From: Dipteris shenzhenensis
Taxonomy: Eukaryota; Polypodiophyta; Polypodiopsida; Gleicheniales
Length of the DNA stretch: 64,000 nucleotides
Reading direction: 5' to 3' (one strand)
Assembly (NCBI GenBank): GCA_047967505.1
Contig: CM106540.1
Positions 11,686 through 26,600 of the stretch are shown here, one piece after another. The position numbers and the translations under genes were made by a program. The first letter of the stretch is position 1. Each line of letters begins with the position of its first letter. The notes below the pieces were generated by a model. That model was not told the origin of the DNA. It worked only from the letters and a program-made list of their open reading frames with translations, and made no database searches.

Positions 11686-14600
11686 GTAACGCACTTTGAG
11701 TTTACTATTCGTGCTATTTTTACAAGCAAACATTGAGCTGGAAATGATCTAGACTGTGGTAGAATGTCATGTGCTTTTCTGCATGGACACCTTGACATAA
11801 TGTCACCCTGAATTGCAAAAAGGTAGCTTTTGTGATTGTAAATAGTTCATTCCATTCTAGAGAAGTCAAGGATGTGGAGTATCATATCTTATTTTCTCTG
11901 TAATAAGCATGTATGATTTGCAGAGGAAACAATGAAAGCAAAACAAATTCTAGCTACGATGTCTCACGAGATCAGGTCCCCACTTTCAAATGTTGTAAGC
12001 ATGGCTGAGCTTCTCTCCATGACAGAATTGGATTCTAAACAAAGAGATCTGGTAGGAGGCATAATGTCCTCTGGGGACCTTGGTCTGCATGTCATCAATG
12101 ACATTTTGGATCTATCAAAGGTTGAATCAGGTGAATAAATTTTTTATGGTGTTCATGCTTTGAACATTGTTCCCTTATTGTACTCCATCATCCTTATCTG
12201 CATCTCTTTATTGTTCATCACATTTGGTTCTTTCATGACTCTGAAAGTTTTTTGACTTTGCAATGAAGGAGCCATGAAGCTGGAATATACAATATTCAGG
12301 CCTCGAGAGATGGTTAAACATATACTAAAGGAAGCAGAAGCTTCCTTGCAAGACACACGAGTAACTCTTGAAGGTGTCGTGACCGACGATGTACCTGATG
12401 AGGTTGCTTAGCAGATACAAATTGCAATTTTATTTTTCTTGTTGTGTGTGATTATGTGTGCGCACGCGCTTTTACAACCAAAAAAACAGTGTGTCCTTAA
12501 CTAATTTAAGTAGTTGGAAAACCACCAGGCTGGTCATCAATTATTTCTATTATGAAATATATTTTTATTTTATTTTTTCAACCACGCTGGTTTAGGAAAT
12601 CACATCACTCGTCTATGACCTAAACTAGCTTGGTGATATATTGCATGATGCTGCAACCACCGGGCTGTTTTAGGACAATCACATTAAGTCCAAGCCAACC
12701 CAGTTTAGAAATTAGCTGGTATATGACCCAAACTAGCCCAAAAATTAAACTCAACTAATTTAGCCACCGCTAGGAAACACATCAATTTCAACCACCAGGC
12801 TGTAGAGATATAAAATGATATGGTGGTGTAGGATAGGCTAGTACTTAGTCTATTTTGTGTGTTAGTACTTGGACTATATATACCAAGTACTTGTACAAGT
12901 ACTTGTACTTCATTTTGTTGAACATTTCAGTTGGAGTTCACTTGTGTTCACTTCTTGATCTCTTGTGTTCACAATCCATCTCCATTCTTGTTCCTACATT
13001 TAGATGATTAAAGTCGCCTTAAATCCCGTATTTCACCAATTCTTTTTTTTTCCCCAAAAAAATTACCTCATTAAGTATAAATGAAAACCGCAAGAGCAAG
13101 CTCTAATGCGGGAGTACATCATGCCATGCATGAGAAAAAAAAACCAGCTCGAAAAGAGCTGAAAATGCCACCTCAACCCTGAAGGAGACTCAGAGAAGAA
13201 AGGCGATCCTCTCCAAGCTCTGAAAAAAGTATCTCTCCTGGCTGTAGTTGCTCTGGAGGACCCCTGCAAGGTCGCTCAGATGGCCATCAGTGTGTGTATA
13301 GTATCAGTCCATAGACTAGCCATAGACTGGGAAGGGTGAACCTGGGAACCCTCCATCGCCTCCATACATCTGCCCTCCAAGTATGCCAAGTTGCAATGCT
13401 AGCAAGAATCTCCCATGGTGTGTCTACCGAGGAATGAGCAGCTTTGAAAGGAGTGAAGGAAACATCCTCGAGAGAACATGATTCCACAGAGTGTCGTCGT
13501 ATAATGAAGGCTGAGTCTGAGTCATGTCCCTCGAAAAACACCTGAGGTGAGTAAGAGATAACCATGCCACTGATCCCCAAGTCATGAAGAAGGGTGCTCT
13601 ATGAAATATGCTAAATATCCTAGCAACACCCTTTCAGATCGTCCTCGCCTGTCAGGTTCCCTGCAATCCCTCCATGAATAGAAAGCCAAAAGAAGACAGC
13701 GATCTTTCTATTCCTGAGGGATTTCCAGAGCCTCCTCCAAAAGTTTTTCTGCAGCTTTGCAGAAATCTGAAAATTATCCCAATGAGGAGCTCTGGAGGGC
13801 CTCCAACCTCTACTGCTAAGCTGAAATCTCCTAGCATTTCTAATTGTGTAACGAAAGAAGGGGATGCTCTTCTCTCGTGCCCTTCATCAATCCACTCCCA
13901 CTCCCCGGGGTCCCACTGCAAGAACCTAATGGGGGAACCACCGTAAACCAGAGTCTCCAAGACCCAAGTGCCAGGAGAACAGGGTCAGGATCAAGATACC
14001 ACTATGAGTCCATGCCCCACTCCATGTAACCTGCAATCCTAACAGGCTGGAAGGCAACCTCCAAAAGAATATCATATGAAGATATAAGAAGTTTGCCTCC
14101 CAACTGAACATCAAAGACAAGGGTCTCCTCATGTGCATCCCACAAGGCATGTGCATCCCACAAGGCAATAGCCTATAAAGGAATACCCATCCCATGAAAG
14201 CTCCCAACCAAGTGGACTCTGTGATCGGCATGTCATCTATATCTATCCACTCTGCTGGTATGGCTGCCTCTATCTGTTGCATCCTGATTGCACTCCCCCT
14301 GAGGTGGCCAACTGATAAGAGTCTCTAATCCTCTAGAAGCTTCCTAAAAGCCTTCCAAGCACCTACTGTGGAAGCGGGTCCCCTCTCCCATCTAGACCAT
14401 TGCATATAATGTGACACTCTTAGTGATCTTCCATGCTCATCATGCATTTGAGTTGCTCGCTGTGGGCCAACACCATGTTCCACCGTCGATCAACTTGGTA
14501 GCTATCTGGCAAGACATCATCTTCACGCTTCGCACCATTTGGAAGCAAGGCTCTCTAGGTTCTCGAGCTACCGTCGCACGACGGGAACGTTTCTACAAGG

Positions 14601-17600
14601 CTTGGCCTGCAGGTGTTTTCTACAACATCACTCCGAGAGGGATCAAATGGTTGTATAGTCCGCCCCTGATTGTTGGCCCCTATTACAAAGAATCCCTAGG
14701 CAGTGAGTTGGGATCTCTAGCAGCAGCAGGAGTGCCTTTCTGACAGCTAGCATTAAATTTTTTGTTGATTTTCATGGTTGCACCTTTATGGTATTTACCA
14801 ACTTGTATGATGGTTTTTTACAAGCATCAATAGAAGTTCTTTTCTCTGGGAAGAAAAAAAGAATCATTCCACATGACTAGCTGCCTGTCTATTTCTTCGC
14901 AAGAGGAGGGTGGAGCTCTCCGAAGAGTCCCTTTGAAGCTATTCCAAGCGTTCAGAATGGCAGCCATGAGAGGAGAAGAGGGAGATCTAAGATGGGCTGA
15001 AGTAAAGAGCCATCTTGAGCTGTCCATCCAATCTCCCCCATGAGATGGTGTACAAGACTGAATGCTGTGTAAGAAAAAATCTTTTCAAGGCTCCTATCCA
15101 TGCATCAATCCTCTCACTATAAACTTGCAGAGCAACACCATATACTGCTCCTTCCTCTGTGGGAAGAATGAGGATCTTCCAAGCCACCCTGGCTACAACA
15201 TCTGAGGTGCCATCTAACCCACTCTAAAGGAAGTTATTGATAGGTCTCATGAGCTGAGAGATACAACCTCTAGATCTGAATCCAAGTGAACCCAATGTCA
15301 GCCCTCCAATCTGGAGTGTCCTCATCACAAATCCAAAATCCATTGGATTTGTTCCAATTAATATGAGCCCCTGTTGCAATGCAAAACAAATCCAAGGCTG
15401 TCGTGAATGAGGTGAGTGTCTATGGTGTGGCATCCAAAAAAATAGTTGTGTCATCCTCCAACTCACTATCCAAGAGCTCATCCTCTTGCCTCAACGGAAG
15501 CCTCAGCTTTATAATATCCGTTTGAGCTCTAAGGTAATAGCTCATAGCTTCGGCCATAAATAAAAAGAGAAGGGGGATAAAGGGCATCCCTGATGGACTA
15601 ATATGGTAACGTGAAACCTGTCTCCCCTGACTCCACCAATAAGAACCTGGCTATGGGCTGATCTATAGAGAGCTGACACCCCTCTGATCCATGCATATGT
15701 GAATCCAAAGCAAACAAGGGCACCCTCTAGAAAGCCCCAATCTAATCTCTATCATACGCTTTCTCAAAGTCCAGGAGTAGAATGGCAAGCCTATGGCCAT
15801 TATGCATGGCCTAGTCAGAAGCCTCCCAGAATGAAAAGATGGTATTGAAGATGCTCCTGCCATGCACAAAGCCCGTCTGCATATCATGTATAAGATATGG
15901 AAGAAAGGGCTGTAACCGTAGGCTGATTGCTTTTGCTAAGATTTTGTACAAAGTACCCAACAGAGTGATCGGTCTCCACTGAGATGCTGAATTTCTGCAA
16001 CCCCCTTTTGGGATAAGATGAATGAGACCCTCCGTAAGTGAGTCTGGCATCTCACCCGAGTCCCAAACGCCCTACAGGGCTGAGGTAATGTGATCCCAAA
16101 TCTAATCTGAAAATGAAATAAAGAAAGAGGGGGTAAGTCCAGCTGAGCCAAGGCACTTGCCCTTGTGGAGGGCAAAGAGAGCAGTCCTAAACTCTATGTT
16201 GGTGAAGGATGCATCAAGTGAGACTATCATATCTCCAGTCACCAACATAGGTAAGCACTGCCAAATAACAACTCGAGCATCATCTCTGGCCTGTGTGTCA
16301 GGATTTGCTGTAAGAAGGGAGGCATAGAAATCTGTGGCTACCTGCAAGACGGCATCTCATGTGTTTGTAAAACTCCGTCTGAGTCAACAAGCTGTGAAAC
16401 ACTCTCCTTACTATGTCTGGGACCAAGAGTAGAGAAGAACTGCTTGTTGACCCTACCTCTTGCCTAAGCCCAAAATGACTCCTTGGCATGAAAGGCATAC
16501 TCTGCTCTCTAATCTAACAGTGACTGCTGTTGAGCCCTTGTTGCACCAAGGCGCTCCTGAACCCAAGCATCTGTAGGTCTCTTCTGCTCTTTGGTCTGAA
16601 GAGCAGCCAATTGCTGGCAGATACCTTTCTCTTGCCTGAGAATCTCACCTCTCCTGATACGAGCAAGTGAATGATAAAAGTCGCTAATATCTGAGAGGGC
16701 TGCAGCTACATCTAACTGGGAAAGCTGCCCATCGTGCATGTGAGATACCCAAGTCCGCAACACTGCCTCTGTGAGGACCTCCTCTGCATAGAAGGCATCT
16801 GGAATCCTAATACTGGCAGAGCGGCTCCTCACCTGAAGGATCTAAAACCAACAAAACAATTGCAAAATGATCTGAAGTGGACGCCTAGGTGTAATGCATA
16901 CTATCCCACCTCTATCCAGAGCCCAATCATCCACATAAAATCTGTCAATCCGTGCATGGATAGGCATCTGAAATCTCCTATTCGACCAAGAAAACAGAAG
17001 TGATGTGGCTGAGTGTGAAAAGCATCATCATGCCAAGCATCTCTGCCACTGTACTAAAAAAGAAAGGCATCCCAGGCTACTCTCTTTAGAAAATGGATAC
17101 CACCTTCCCTACCTTGTCTTTTGTCTCTAGGCATTTCAACCATGTTGAAATCACTCCCAATGATCCCAAGACTCTGCAATGCATGACCATGAAAACAACT
17201 CCTTTCATAGAAGGACACGGTCCCCTCTTGAATTGGGAGCATAGAGGTTTAAGACCAACCTTACCCCCACCAATCAAAAGAATGATCCAATGAGCTCTAG
17301 AGGGAACTATGATTCCATGTCCAATCACCAAGGGGAACATCAAAGAAGACATAGAAATGCAAGTACCTCCCCTAGTGCCCAAGGCGAGTGACCAAAAAGT
17401 ATGGCCCGAGAGAAGCTTACCTAACTTGGCACAATCCCTGACATCCAGTTTGTGTTCCTGAATCATAAGAATATCAACGGGGCCCCAGGTAGCACCTGAA
17501 GGAAGTTGGTTACGAATCAGCTGCCTATGGCGGCGGTGAAGTATACCTCCAAGGCCCTAAACGTTCCAACGGACAATCCTCATCGGCGAGAGGAAGAGGC

Positions 17601-20600
17601 TGGATGAAAAACCTTACCCGACCTAGTAGCGGAGACAATCCTCTCCTGGGAAAGAATCCTCCTATTAAGAGGAGGGAAGTTAACTAGGGAAAGCACTCCC
17701 ATACTTGTAGAAGGGGAAGCTCTATCCACTGTGATTTGAACAACCTACTCCCCAGAGGTAAAGGGTACAAACTCCTCTAACTCAAACTCTGCCATATGAG
17801 CCAAAACTACAAAAGAATTCTTGAGTGATGCTTCTAGCGTAGGTGTGCGGAGGATCCCTGCAGATGGTGGAGTGGAAGCAATAACCCCCTTGCCTATGTC
17901 AAGAGGTGAAGAAAGAGGAGTAGAAGAGGAAAGGGATTGTTGACAACGGGAGAGCAAAGCCATAAATTTAGCATTAACATCGAGTAAGGAACAGGTTTCG
18001 GCAATGAGTTGCTCCATAGATGGAAGCTCCTCCACATGAACGTCTAAGGGGATAGGAGCAACTTCATCAACACAAGGAACTAGGACAAGAATATCTCATG
18101 CCTGTAAGGAAGGGTCCATGGTGCCAGCAGTAGCCTCTAGAGGTGGAAGGCTCACCAACTGACTGGCACCTAACGTGGGACGACTGGAACAAGACAATGA
18201 CGCGGTACCCCATCTGATGTGACTGCTTCTACTATCGAAGAAGGCATCCCAAGGAGAGGGGGGATCTTGGTGACCATATATATATATTTTTTTTTTTTCA
18301 AGAAAGAGACTTCTATTAAGTAAGAGAAAAAACTCGCGAGAGCAAGCTCAAAGCGGAATACATCATGAAACCATGAGGATAAATAAACCCCCTCAAAATG
18401 AGGTGGAAAACAACCAAGGCTGAGGCTGAAAGTGCCACCTCAACTCTGTAAGAGTCTCAAAGAAGAAAGAAGAATCCTTCCATTCCCTGAAGAAAGAAGC
18501 CCTCCTAGCTGAGGCTGCACGGGAGTCTCCCTGCATACTCATCCATACGGCCATCAAGGTATGTATGGTGTTTGTTCAGATACTAGCCAATGTGTGCGAG
18601 GGATGAACCTGAGTTCCCTCCAATGCCTCTGTGCATCTGGCCCAGATATGCCAGGCTGCTATGCTCGCTAGAATCTCCCAAGAGGTATCCACAGGGGCAT
18701 GTACAGCTGCAAAAGGAAGGTGCGGTATCACATCCAAAGAATAGGACTCAACCTGATGATGTCGAATCGAAATGGCCCGAGAAGAGTCAAGTCTCTCATA
18801 GAATACCTGAGGCCCCGTAAGAGAAAGCCAAGCCACTAAGCCCCATGTCATAAAGAATGGGGAGTGGGCAAAGTGACTGAAAATCCTGGCTACCCCCATC
18901 CAAATCATCCTCGTCCTCCTGGAGGAGGCTGCTCGAGATGAACCCTGCATGGTCGCCCAAATGGCCATCAGAGTGTGTACCATATCTGTCCAAGTACTGG
19001 CCAAGATCTGAGAAGGGTGAACCTGAGAACCCTCCAAAGCCTCTCCCTTCTTTGCTGAGACTTCTACAGGGTTGAGTTGGCATTTTCAGCCTCAGCCTTG
19101 GTTTCTTTCTACCTCATTCCTCTGAGGTGTTTTTATTACATGCCTAGCATGTTGTATCATCACACAGAGCTTGCTCTTGCGAGTTTCTTTCTTAATAGAA
19201 GTCTCTTTTTTGCCCAAAAAAAAAAAAACCATCCTTGCCTGTCTGCAATCCCATAAGCAATGCTGAATCGTCTCCAAAGCAGAGAGGCAACGAGGGCAAG
19301 TAGGGTCGGCTCCAAACCTGGATCTCCAAAGAGTCACTGCAATCCCACCATGGATAGAAAGCCAAAAGAAAAGAGTGATCTTTCTATTCCTGTGGGATTT
19401 CCAGAGTCTCTTCTAGAAGCACCTCTGCAAATCCGCAGTGATATCAAATGCCTCCCAATGAGGAACTCTAGAGGGTCTTCGACACAATCACATACTAATC
19501 TCTGCCTTCTTTCGTCAAATCACGGGCACAATCACAGGCGATGGCATCCAGATTATCCTCCCAGCCTATCTCATGGATTGCATACACACAAGATACGTAA
19601 TTCATTTTCTTCATGCCTATCCACAAGCCCACAATTCCCTAGATGGTTCCCTCCTGCCACATGTCATCATTTTAGACCTTTAGCTTGGTACACCATTTAC
19701 CCCTCTCTTGGGGCACAATTAAAACATTTGCCCCTTGGCATTCTTACACATTTAGGTGCACCTAGGCCTGAGCACTTAGAACCACCTAGTCGATGCCAAT
19801 ACACCCTCACCTAGGATCTTGGCAGTTACTTCCCTTGACCATTTAATTTACGCACATAAAATATTACAGAAGTCGGTCCTCGAAGGGAAAATGCCCACCG
19901 ATCTTTCCGAGGTCATGCTATCTCGGCTAGAGCATAACATTCCTTCCCTCTTCAAGCATCAGCGTCCTCGATGATGAAATCTAGGAACACTCTCCGTAAC
20001 TGGTATACGGATTCCCAGGTAGCTTCTGATAGAGGTAGACCATGCCATGCAACCAACATCATGGGTATCTTCCGATTGCGCACTTGCATTGTTCCTCGGT
20101 CCAGGATTCTTGTTGGATTGCTTCTTGCATTATCCTCTATCTCCTGAAACAAAACAACACCTTTGATTAGTGAGTCACCTGTATGCAAAAATTTCTTTAA
20201 ACGAGAAACATGAAACACTGGGTGCACCTTACAACCCTGTGGCAATTCTAATTTAGAGGCTATCTTGCCTATTCTTTTTAGAATTAACCATGGCCCACAA
20301 TATCGAGGTGATAACTTAGCACACTCTCCTGCAGTCAAAGACTTAGAGTGCGAAGGAACTCTGAGAAAAACTTTTTCTCCTTCCTTAAATTCTCTAGCGA
20401 ATCGGTTTTCATCCGCATACGCCTTAGCTCTATCCATAGCTTGGCGGATGTTAGCTCTCGCAAGTGCTAGCATCTCCCGCATCTGAACCACAAAGTTCGC
20501 GGCACTAGGCACTTTCTGAGGTATTCCAATTATAGTTGGATTCGTTGGCCTATAACCATAGTTCAGTTCAAACGGACTGAACCCCGTAGAGGAATGTCTA

Positions 20601-23600
20601 TCATTGTAGGCAAACTCTAACAATGGCAACCACTTGTCCCATGTATGTTGCCTCAATGACACATATGCTCTAAGCATATCCTCTAAAATTTGGTTGATTC
20701 TTTCCGTCTGACCATCCGTTTCTGGATGATCCCCACTACTCATTCCCAACTCAGTCCTTAGTGTCTCAAACACCGCAGTCCAAAAATGACCGGTAAATTT
20801 GACATCTTTGTCTGACACTATGGATTTGGGTAATCCATGCAGACGAAATATATGTCTAATAAACAAATCCGCCACTTGCAGGGCACTAACAGATTCTCTA
20901 GTTGGAATGAAGTGAGCCATCTTGGTAAGATGATCAACCACCACAAGGATAGAATCATATCCACCTTGTGTCGTAGGAAAACCTACAATAAAGTCCATGG
21001 AAATGCTCTCCCACTTACTTAGTGGTATCTCCAAGGGCTGTAAAAGTCCGGGTGGCTTCACCTGCTCTGCTTTACTTACCTGACACAAAAAACAACGTGT
21101 CACATATTCATGAATATGCTTTTTCATCTTTGGCCAAAAGAAATCTCGCTTCACGTGCTGGTGCCGTTCTAGGGACTGCATCGTTCAGCTCAGAAGACCG
21201 ATCAGAAATTTTCTTTGGAGTGGGCTTGATGGCACAGCAGATGCCTTAGCCAGGGTGGCTTGGGAGACCCTCATCCTCCCTACACAGGAAGGGGGTCTCA
21301 ATATTATTGATCCAGATTTACAGTGCAGAGCTTTACTTTGCAAGATGGTGGTGCGGGGACTTATGCCAGGACAGGAACCGTGGAAGGACTTTCTTATTAG
21401 CAGCATACAGAGGTGCACATCTTCTTCAGGAGGAGACTGGATGAGCAGTGTTAGGTGGATCTTCACCACAGCACAGCTCAGACCACCTTCATCCCCTCTC
21501 ATGGTTGCCATTCTGAAAGCTTGGGCCAGTTTCAGAAGCACTCTTCGGAGGATTCCTCCTTCCTCTCGTGAAGAGATTGATAGGCAAGCCATCATGTGGA
21601 ATGACAGTATTTTAGATGATCATGGCAGACCACTGGGTGCCTCACTCTACATGCAGTGGTCCAGGTGGGAGAGGGGACCTGCATCATCTATGGGGTCTTG
21701 GAAAGCTTTCCGCAAGCTTCCAGAGGAGACCAAATCAAGGTTGACAGGACATCTCAGAGAGAGTGCAGGGAGGATCTTGCAGATTGAGGCAGCCCTTCCA
21801 GAGGTTTGGGTAGACACATGATATGCCACTCACTTCCTCCACTTGGGCAGGTACTTTTACGAGAGGCGGTGTTCCGCTTCAGGTTTTGGCCTTTCGAGAT
21901 GCACAGGAGGATGCTCTAGTTTTTAGTGTCCAGGATGGTGGCAGATTGCTCAGGTCCACAGAGGACATCTTGCTTGAGTCTGCTTTTCAGCCTATCAGGG
22001 TTGTTTTTTTTTTTTTTGAAAAAAACAGTGCTGATTATATTACTTCGAGAAACAAGAATACATGGGGTCAGTTTTGCAGCTAACGGGGCTGCATTCACAA
22101 ATCGGACGCAGCCCTAAGAGGAATCAAAAGCTCTCTCTCACGGAGGGATCAGGCGGGTGTGAGTAAATAGCCAGAGAGGCGGTGAGTAGCGCCACTGAAG
22201 GCCCTGAGATGTATGCTCGAAGAAGAGGCCCTGCGTATCCCAATCTCGGAGGAAACGTCTCCGCTTCTCCCGGTCGGCCCGGGAGTCCCCCTGGATCTGG
22301 TCCCACTGACCTCTGAGCGTGTGGATAATCTCGCTCCAGATGTCGGCCATGATCTGGGCAGTCGAGGGTGAGGTACCTCCGAGGATCTACGCGCAGCGCG
22401 AGGTCCAAATGTGCCATCCAATGATGCTGCCAATAATCTCCCAAACTGGCTGCCTCACCTGAGATCCTGTGTCCACCTCTGCCAAATGCTGCGGGATGCC
22501 CTCAAGCGGCCCCCAAGTCCCCTGGTGGGTGATGAGGAACATAGGGTCCTGCGGGCCTGCCTCGAACATCTGGTGATAGCCAGGTATGGTACTGCACCAG
22601 CAGAATGCGCCCCAAGTGATCAAACCTAGCTTCGGCTCTGCACGAGTGAGGATCCCAAAAGCCCACCTCCACACTTCCTGGGCGCGAGTGCAGCTCCACA
22701 GGCAGTGTTTTGGTGACTCCTCGTCCTCATGACAAATTTGACAGAGTCCATCGTGACCAAACTGCCGCAACCAGCTCCCCACTGGAAGTCCCTTGTGGGC
22801 GAGTAGCCAAAGGAAGTAGGAAATCTTCCGCGGCCGCCAACTCTCCCACAAGGCCTTCCAGAAGGCCTGAAGAAATAGCCTGGAAATACCCTGAGCATAC
22901 CATCTGGGCCGCTGGGTGGGCGATCTGCTCTGCATCCTCCCGAGAACGCTCCTGCCGAGCTTCGCACTGTATGCGAAGAAAGGGGTCGTCCCCTGGTCTG
23001 CCACAACCTCTGGCCATCTCCACTCTCCTGGGTCCCAGTCAAGCTCTGAAAGGGCCCGCCCCTCCCAAAGCCAGAGACGCCACAACTGCAACTGATCCTG
23101 CTCTACTCTAGGATCGACCTGCCAAACCTTCCCCAAGAGGCCTACAACAAGAACCCTCTGCCACGGGAGAAGGGGGTCGATGAGCGCACCCTCTCTCCTG
23201 AGTCGACCGTCACCCAAAACGGCGAAGAAGGAGACAGAGGTGTCGGCTAGCCGACCTGCAACAACCAGTGGGATGCCACGGGGGGTGAGCTATCCAAGCC
23301 AGCGGGCATCACCAGGCATGAGGATCTGAATCTCCATTGGTACCAACCAGCGGGCAGGAATCGCTCCATCTATCTCTGTGCACCTCGCCTGAGCACCACG
23401 GACGCCCCCTGCTGCGGCTGCAAGTGCAGCTGTCTCCAAGTGCCTGTAAGTGTCCCTCCAAACTCGAAGGGACCAAGCGGGCCTCCGCATCCAGCCATCC
23501 CACGAGATATGCGACCTCTCCCCCAGCTGAAGGCTCGAGACATCTCTGACCTGACCGTTCCAGATGAGCGTTTGACGATCGATCTCCTCTTGACTGCTAG

Positions 23601-26600
23601 GAGGCGACTGGATGAGGCTGAGACGAAGTCGCCTCCAAACAGTGAGCATGCTACGAATGAGCAGGGAACGGGGGCGGGTAAGCGGTGCAGAGGTAAAGAT
23701 CCACCTGAGGGATGGCAGCCACTCTCCTCCTCGGCGCGGGGTGCAAGAACTGATCCCTTGCTGAAGTAGCAGCTTCCACGTTTGCCCCCCCGGGGTCAAA
23801 CCGTGGATAACTAACTTGCCCAGCAGGGCTTGACTCTGGAGCTCTGGATCAATGACTCCTAAGCCTCCCTCCGCCTGCGGGAGAATGACTCTGAGACCAT
23901 CCCCTCCGGACCATAGGAAGTTCCGAACCATCCTCCTGAGCTGTGCCACGCAAGACCGCGAGAAGCACCAACAAGAGGCCACATACCAGGCCGTGGCCAC
24001 GAGAACCTGATTGACCACAAGGGCTCGATCTGCAAGAGAGAGCTTAGCAGTGCTCCAAAAAGCCAGCTTCCGTCGTATGGAATCTAGCACTGGGAGAAAC
24101 TGCTGAGCTGGCGTAATGTCCAGGCCAACCTGAAAACCGAGGTATCTAGTAGTCTGCCCCCGCGGGATCCATCTGAAACCCAAAAACCTCCCCCACTGTG
24201 AGTAGGCCCCCGGGTCTGTGAGAAAACCAACTGATTTGTTCCAGTTGATTTTCGCACCGGCTGCCGAAGAGAAGACCTCTAAGGCCAGCCTCACCCTCTC
24301 CAGCATCATCTCATCATCCTGTACATACAGCGCCGTGTCGTCTGCATACTTCGAGTCTAGGAGCTCAGAGTCCTCCCTGATGGGAAGGCGAACAAATCAA
24401 AAATGAAGTCCATTGTAATACTTACTCACGGTGCCTGGGGCACGGGAAGAGGCATAAATAGGCCAAGTGCCTTCCGTCTGTCATACTTCACTTTCTGACA
24501 CGTAAGGCATTCAGTAACAAACTGATGTATATCTTTCCGCATCCCTGGCCAAAAGAAATACCTCTCTAGTGCCAGAGTTGTTGCTGTAATTCCTCTATGT
24601 CCAACATAGGGAGGTGCATGGCATTCCTCCAAAATCTTTTTCCTCATCTCCTGGGTGATGCATAGGCAGTCATCTTTCATTAGATATCCATCTTTCAGGG
24701 AATAGTGACTGGTGGACTGCCCCTCTTGCATTTGCTGTGAAATCTCACCAAAATCTGCATCATTAGCATATTGCTCCCTCATGCCTTCCAGGTCCTGATG
24801 ATAGGCAATAGTCACATTATTGACCTGGGGTCTTTAGGACAAGGCATCTGCCACTCTGTTTCGAATTCCTGGGGTATGGACAATCTGAAAATGATGCATT
24901 GACAGCATATTTGCCCATTTCATATGCTTCTCGGAAAGTTTTGTTTGAGTTAGAAAATGTCTTAGACTTTGGTGATCTATTTTAACAGTAAAATCTGCAC
25001 CCAAAAGATAGTGCTTCCATGTATGGATGGCATGGATTACAGCCAATAACTCTTTCTCATAGATTCCCAGATATCTCTCTGTATCCCGGAGTCTCCTGCT
25101 CTCATAGGCCACTACATGACCATTCTGATGCAATACAGCCCCAACAAATTCCCCACAAGCATCACAGTCCACATCAAATGGCTGATACAAATCTGCAACG
25201 ATTAAGATTGGCTCTGTAGTTAGCCTCTCCTTAAGTGTGGTGAAGGCTGTCTTTTGAGGAATTCCCCATCTGAAAGCTGCATTTTTCTTAGTAAGATCGT
25301 GGAGTGGAGCGGCTATATCCGCAAAATGCCTGATAAAAATTCTGTAGTAAGAACACAGGCCTAGGAAACTTCGAACTTCATGGACAGTTTTCAACTCTGG
25401 CCATTCGTGAATGGCACGAATCTTTGCCGGATCCATCCGTATCCCATCTTTGGATATTATATGCCCCAAGTAATGGATTTCTTTCGAAAAGAATTCACTT
25501 TTCTTGCTGTTTGCATAGAGCTGATGATTTCTCAGTTCTTGAAACACTATAGCAAGATGTTCCTTGTGCTCTTCTTCGGACATAGAAAAGACAATTATGT
25601 CATTGAAGAAGGTACCAGTGAACTGTCTATAGGGTCGGAAGATACGATCCATCATCCTATTGAAAGTAACTGGGGCATTTGTCAATCCAAAAGGCATCAC
25701 CAGATATTCATACAACCCAAAAGTAGTGCGGAACGCTGTCTTGTGCACATCCTGAGGCTGTATCCTCACTTGGTGATAGCCACTCTTCAAGTCTATCTTG
25801 CTGAAAACTGAAGCTCCATTTAACTGATCCAGCACATCATCAATGCGCGGAATAGGGAATCTATTCTTGATGGTCATTTTGTTCAGTGCGCAGTAATCGA
25901 CGCACATACAGAATGAGCCATCTTTCTTCTGTACTAGCAGTACAGGGGAACAAAAAGGAGAAGAACTGGGCTGAATCAACCCCTTGGACAACAAGTCCTG
26001 CACCTGAGTCATAATCTCTTCTCGCTGAGTTGCACTAACTTTGTATGGGGGCCTATTGGGTGGCTTGCTGCCAGGAATGAGTTCTATGCCATGATCCTCA
26101 AGTCTCTCAGGGGGTAGTGCCCCTGGCAAAGCGTCAGAAAAGCAATCTTTAAAATTTTCAAGGAACTGAAATTGCAACTTCGTCTGCCAAGTAGTAAAGC
26201 CTTGACCCTTGAACTTCTCCACGAGCAAAGAGGAGGATAGAGATGTCATAATAAGTTCCTGAGCTATCCATATCTTGGCCCCTTTCAACTTGTAAGATTG
26301 TTGAAGTGTCACATCATCACCTATGATTTACAAGTACTCACAAATTCACCTTATAGATTAAATATAATCATTCCTCTTGCTGGCTTAGGAGACTTAAGTA
26401 ATAAGAGGGTAGACAAGCTCATTGGTTGGGTGTCACCTTCAGTGTAGGTGTTCCTTCACATGTTATTTGTATTCTTTAGAACCAAGGAGGCAAGACAATT
26501 ACTTACATAGCAGAGCAAGGCTGGAGACTAGTGAGATCGACAGAGTATGAGCTGACTGAGGATGCTATTTTCCACACAGTTGGAGTTTTTGGCTTCAGTG

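Larger units (their letters stand above)
13043..18285 (-). mobile_element. LINE family A copy 2, reverse orientation in kinase intron 3
   Basis: The nearly full ORF2 of family A on the minus strand. Its poly(A) appears as a T run at 13043-13051, followed by the family 3' UTR in reverse. The element reaches upstream of the endonuclease to about 18285, where it meets the poly(A) end of another LINE A copy. It is interrupted at 14407-14863 by a sense-oriented LINE fragment. No target duplication could be defined. Confidence 0.85.

Noticed and set aside
19952-24425. Idea that the two Gypsy fragments (19952-21181 and 24396-26312) are one element split by LINEs
   Set aside because: Both contain the integrase zinc-finger end and the MDFI core start, so they overlap and must be two elements.
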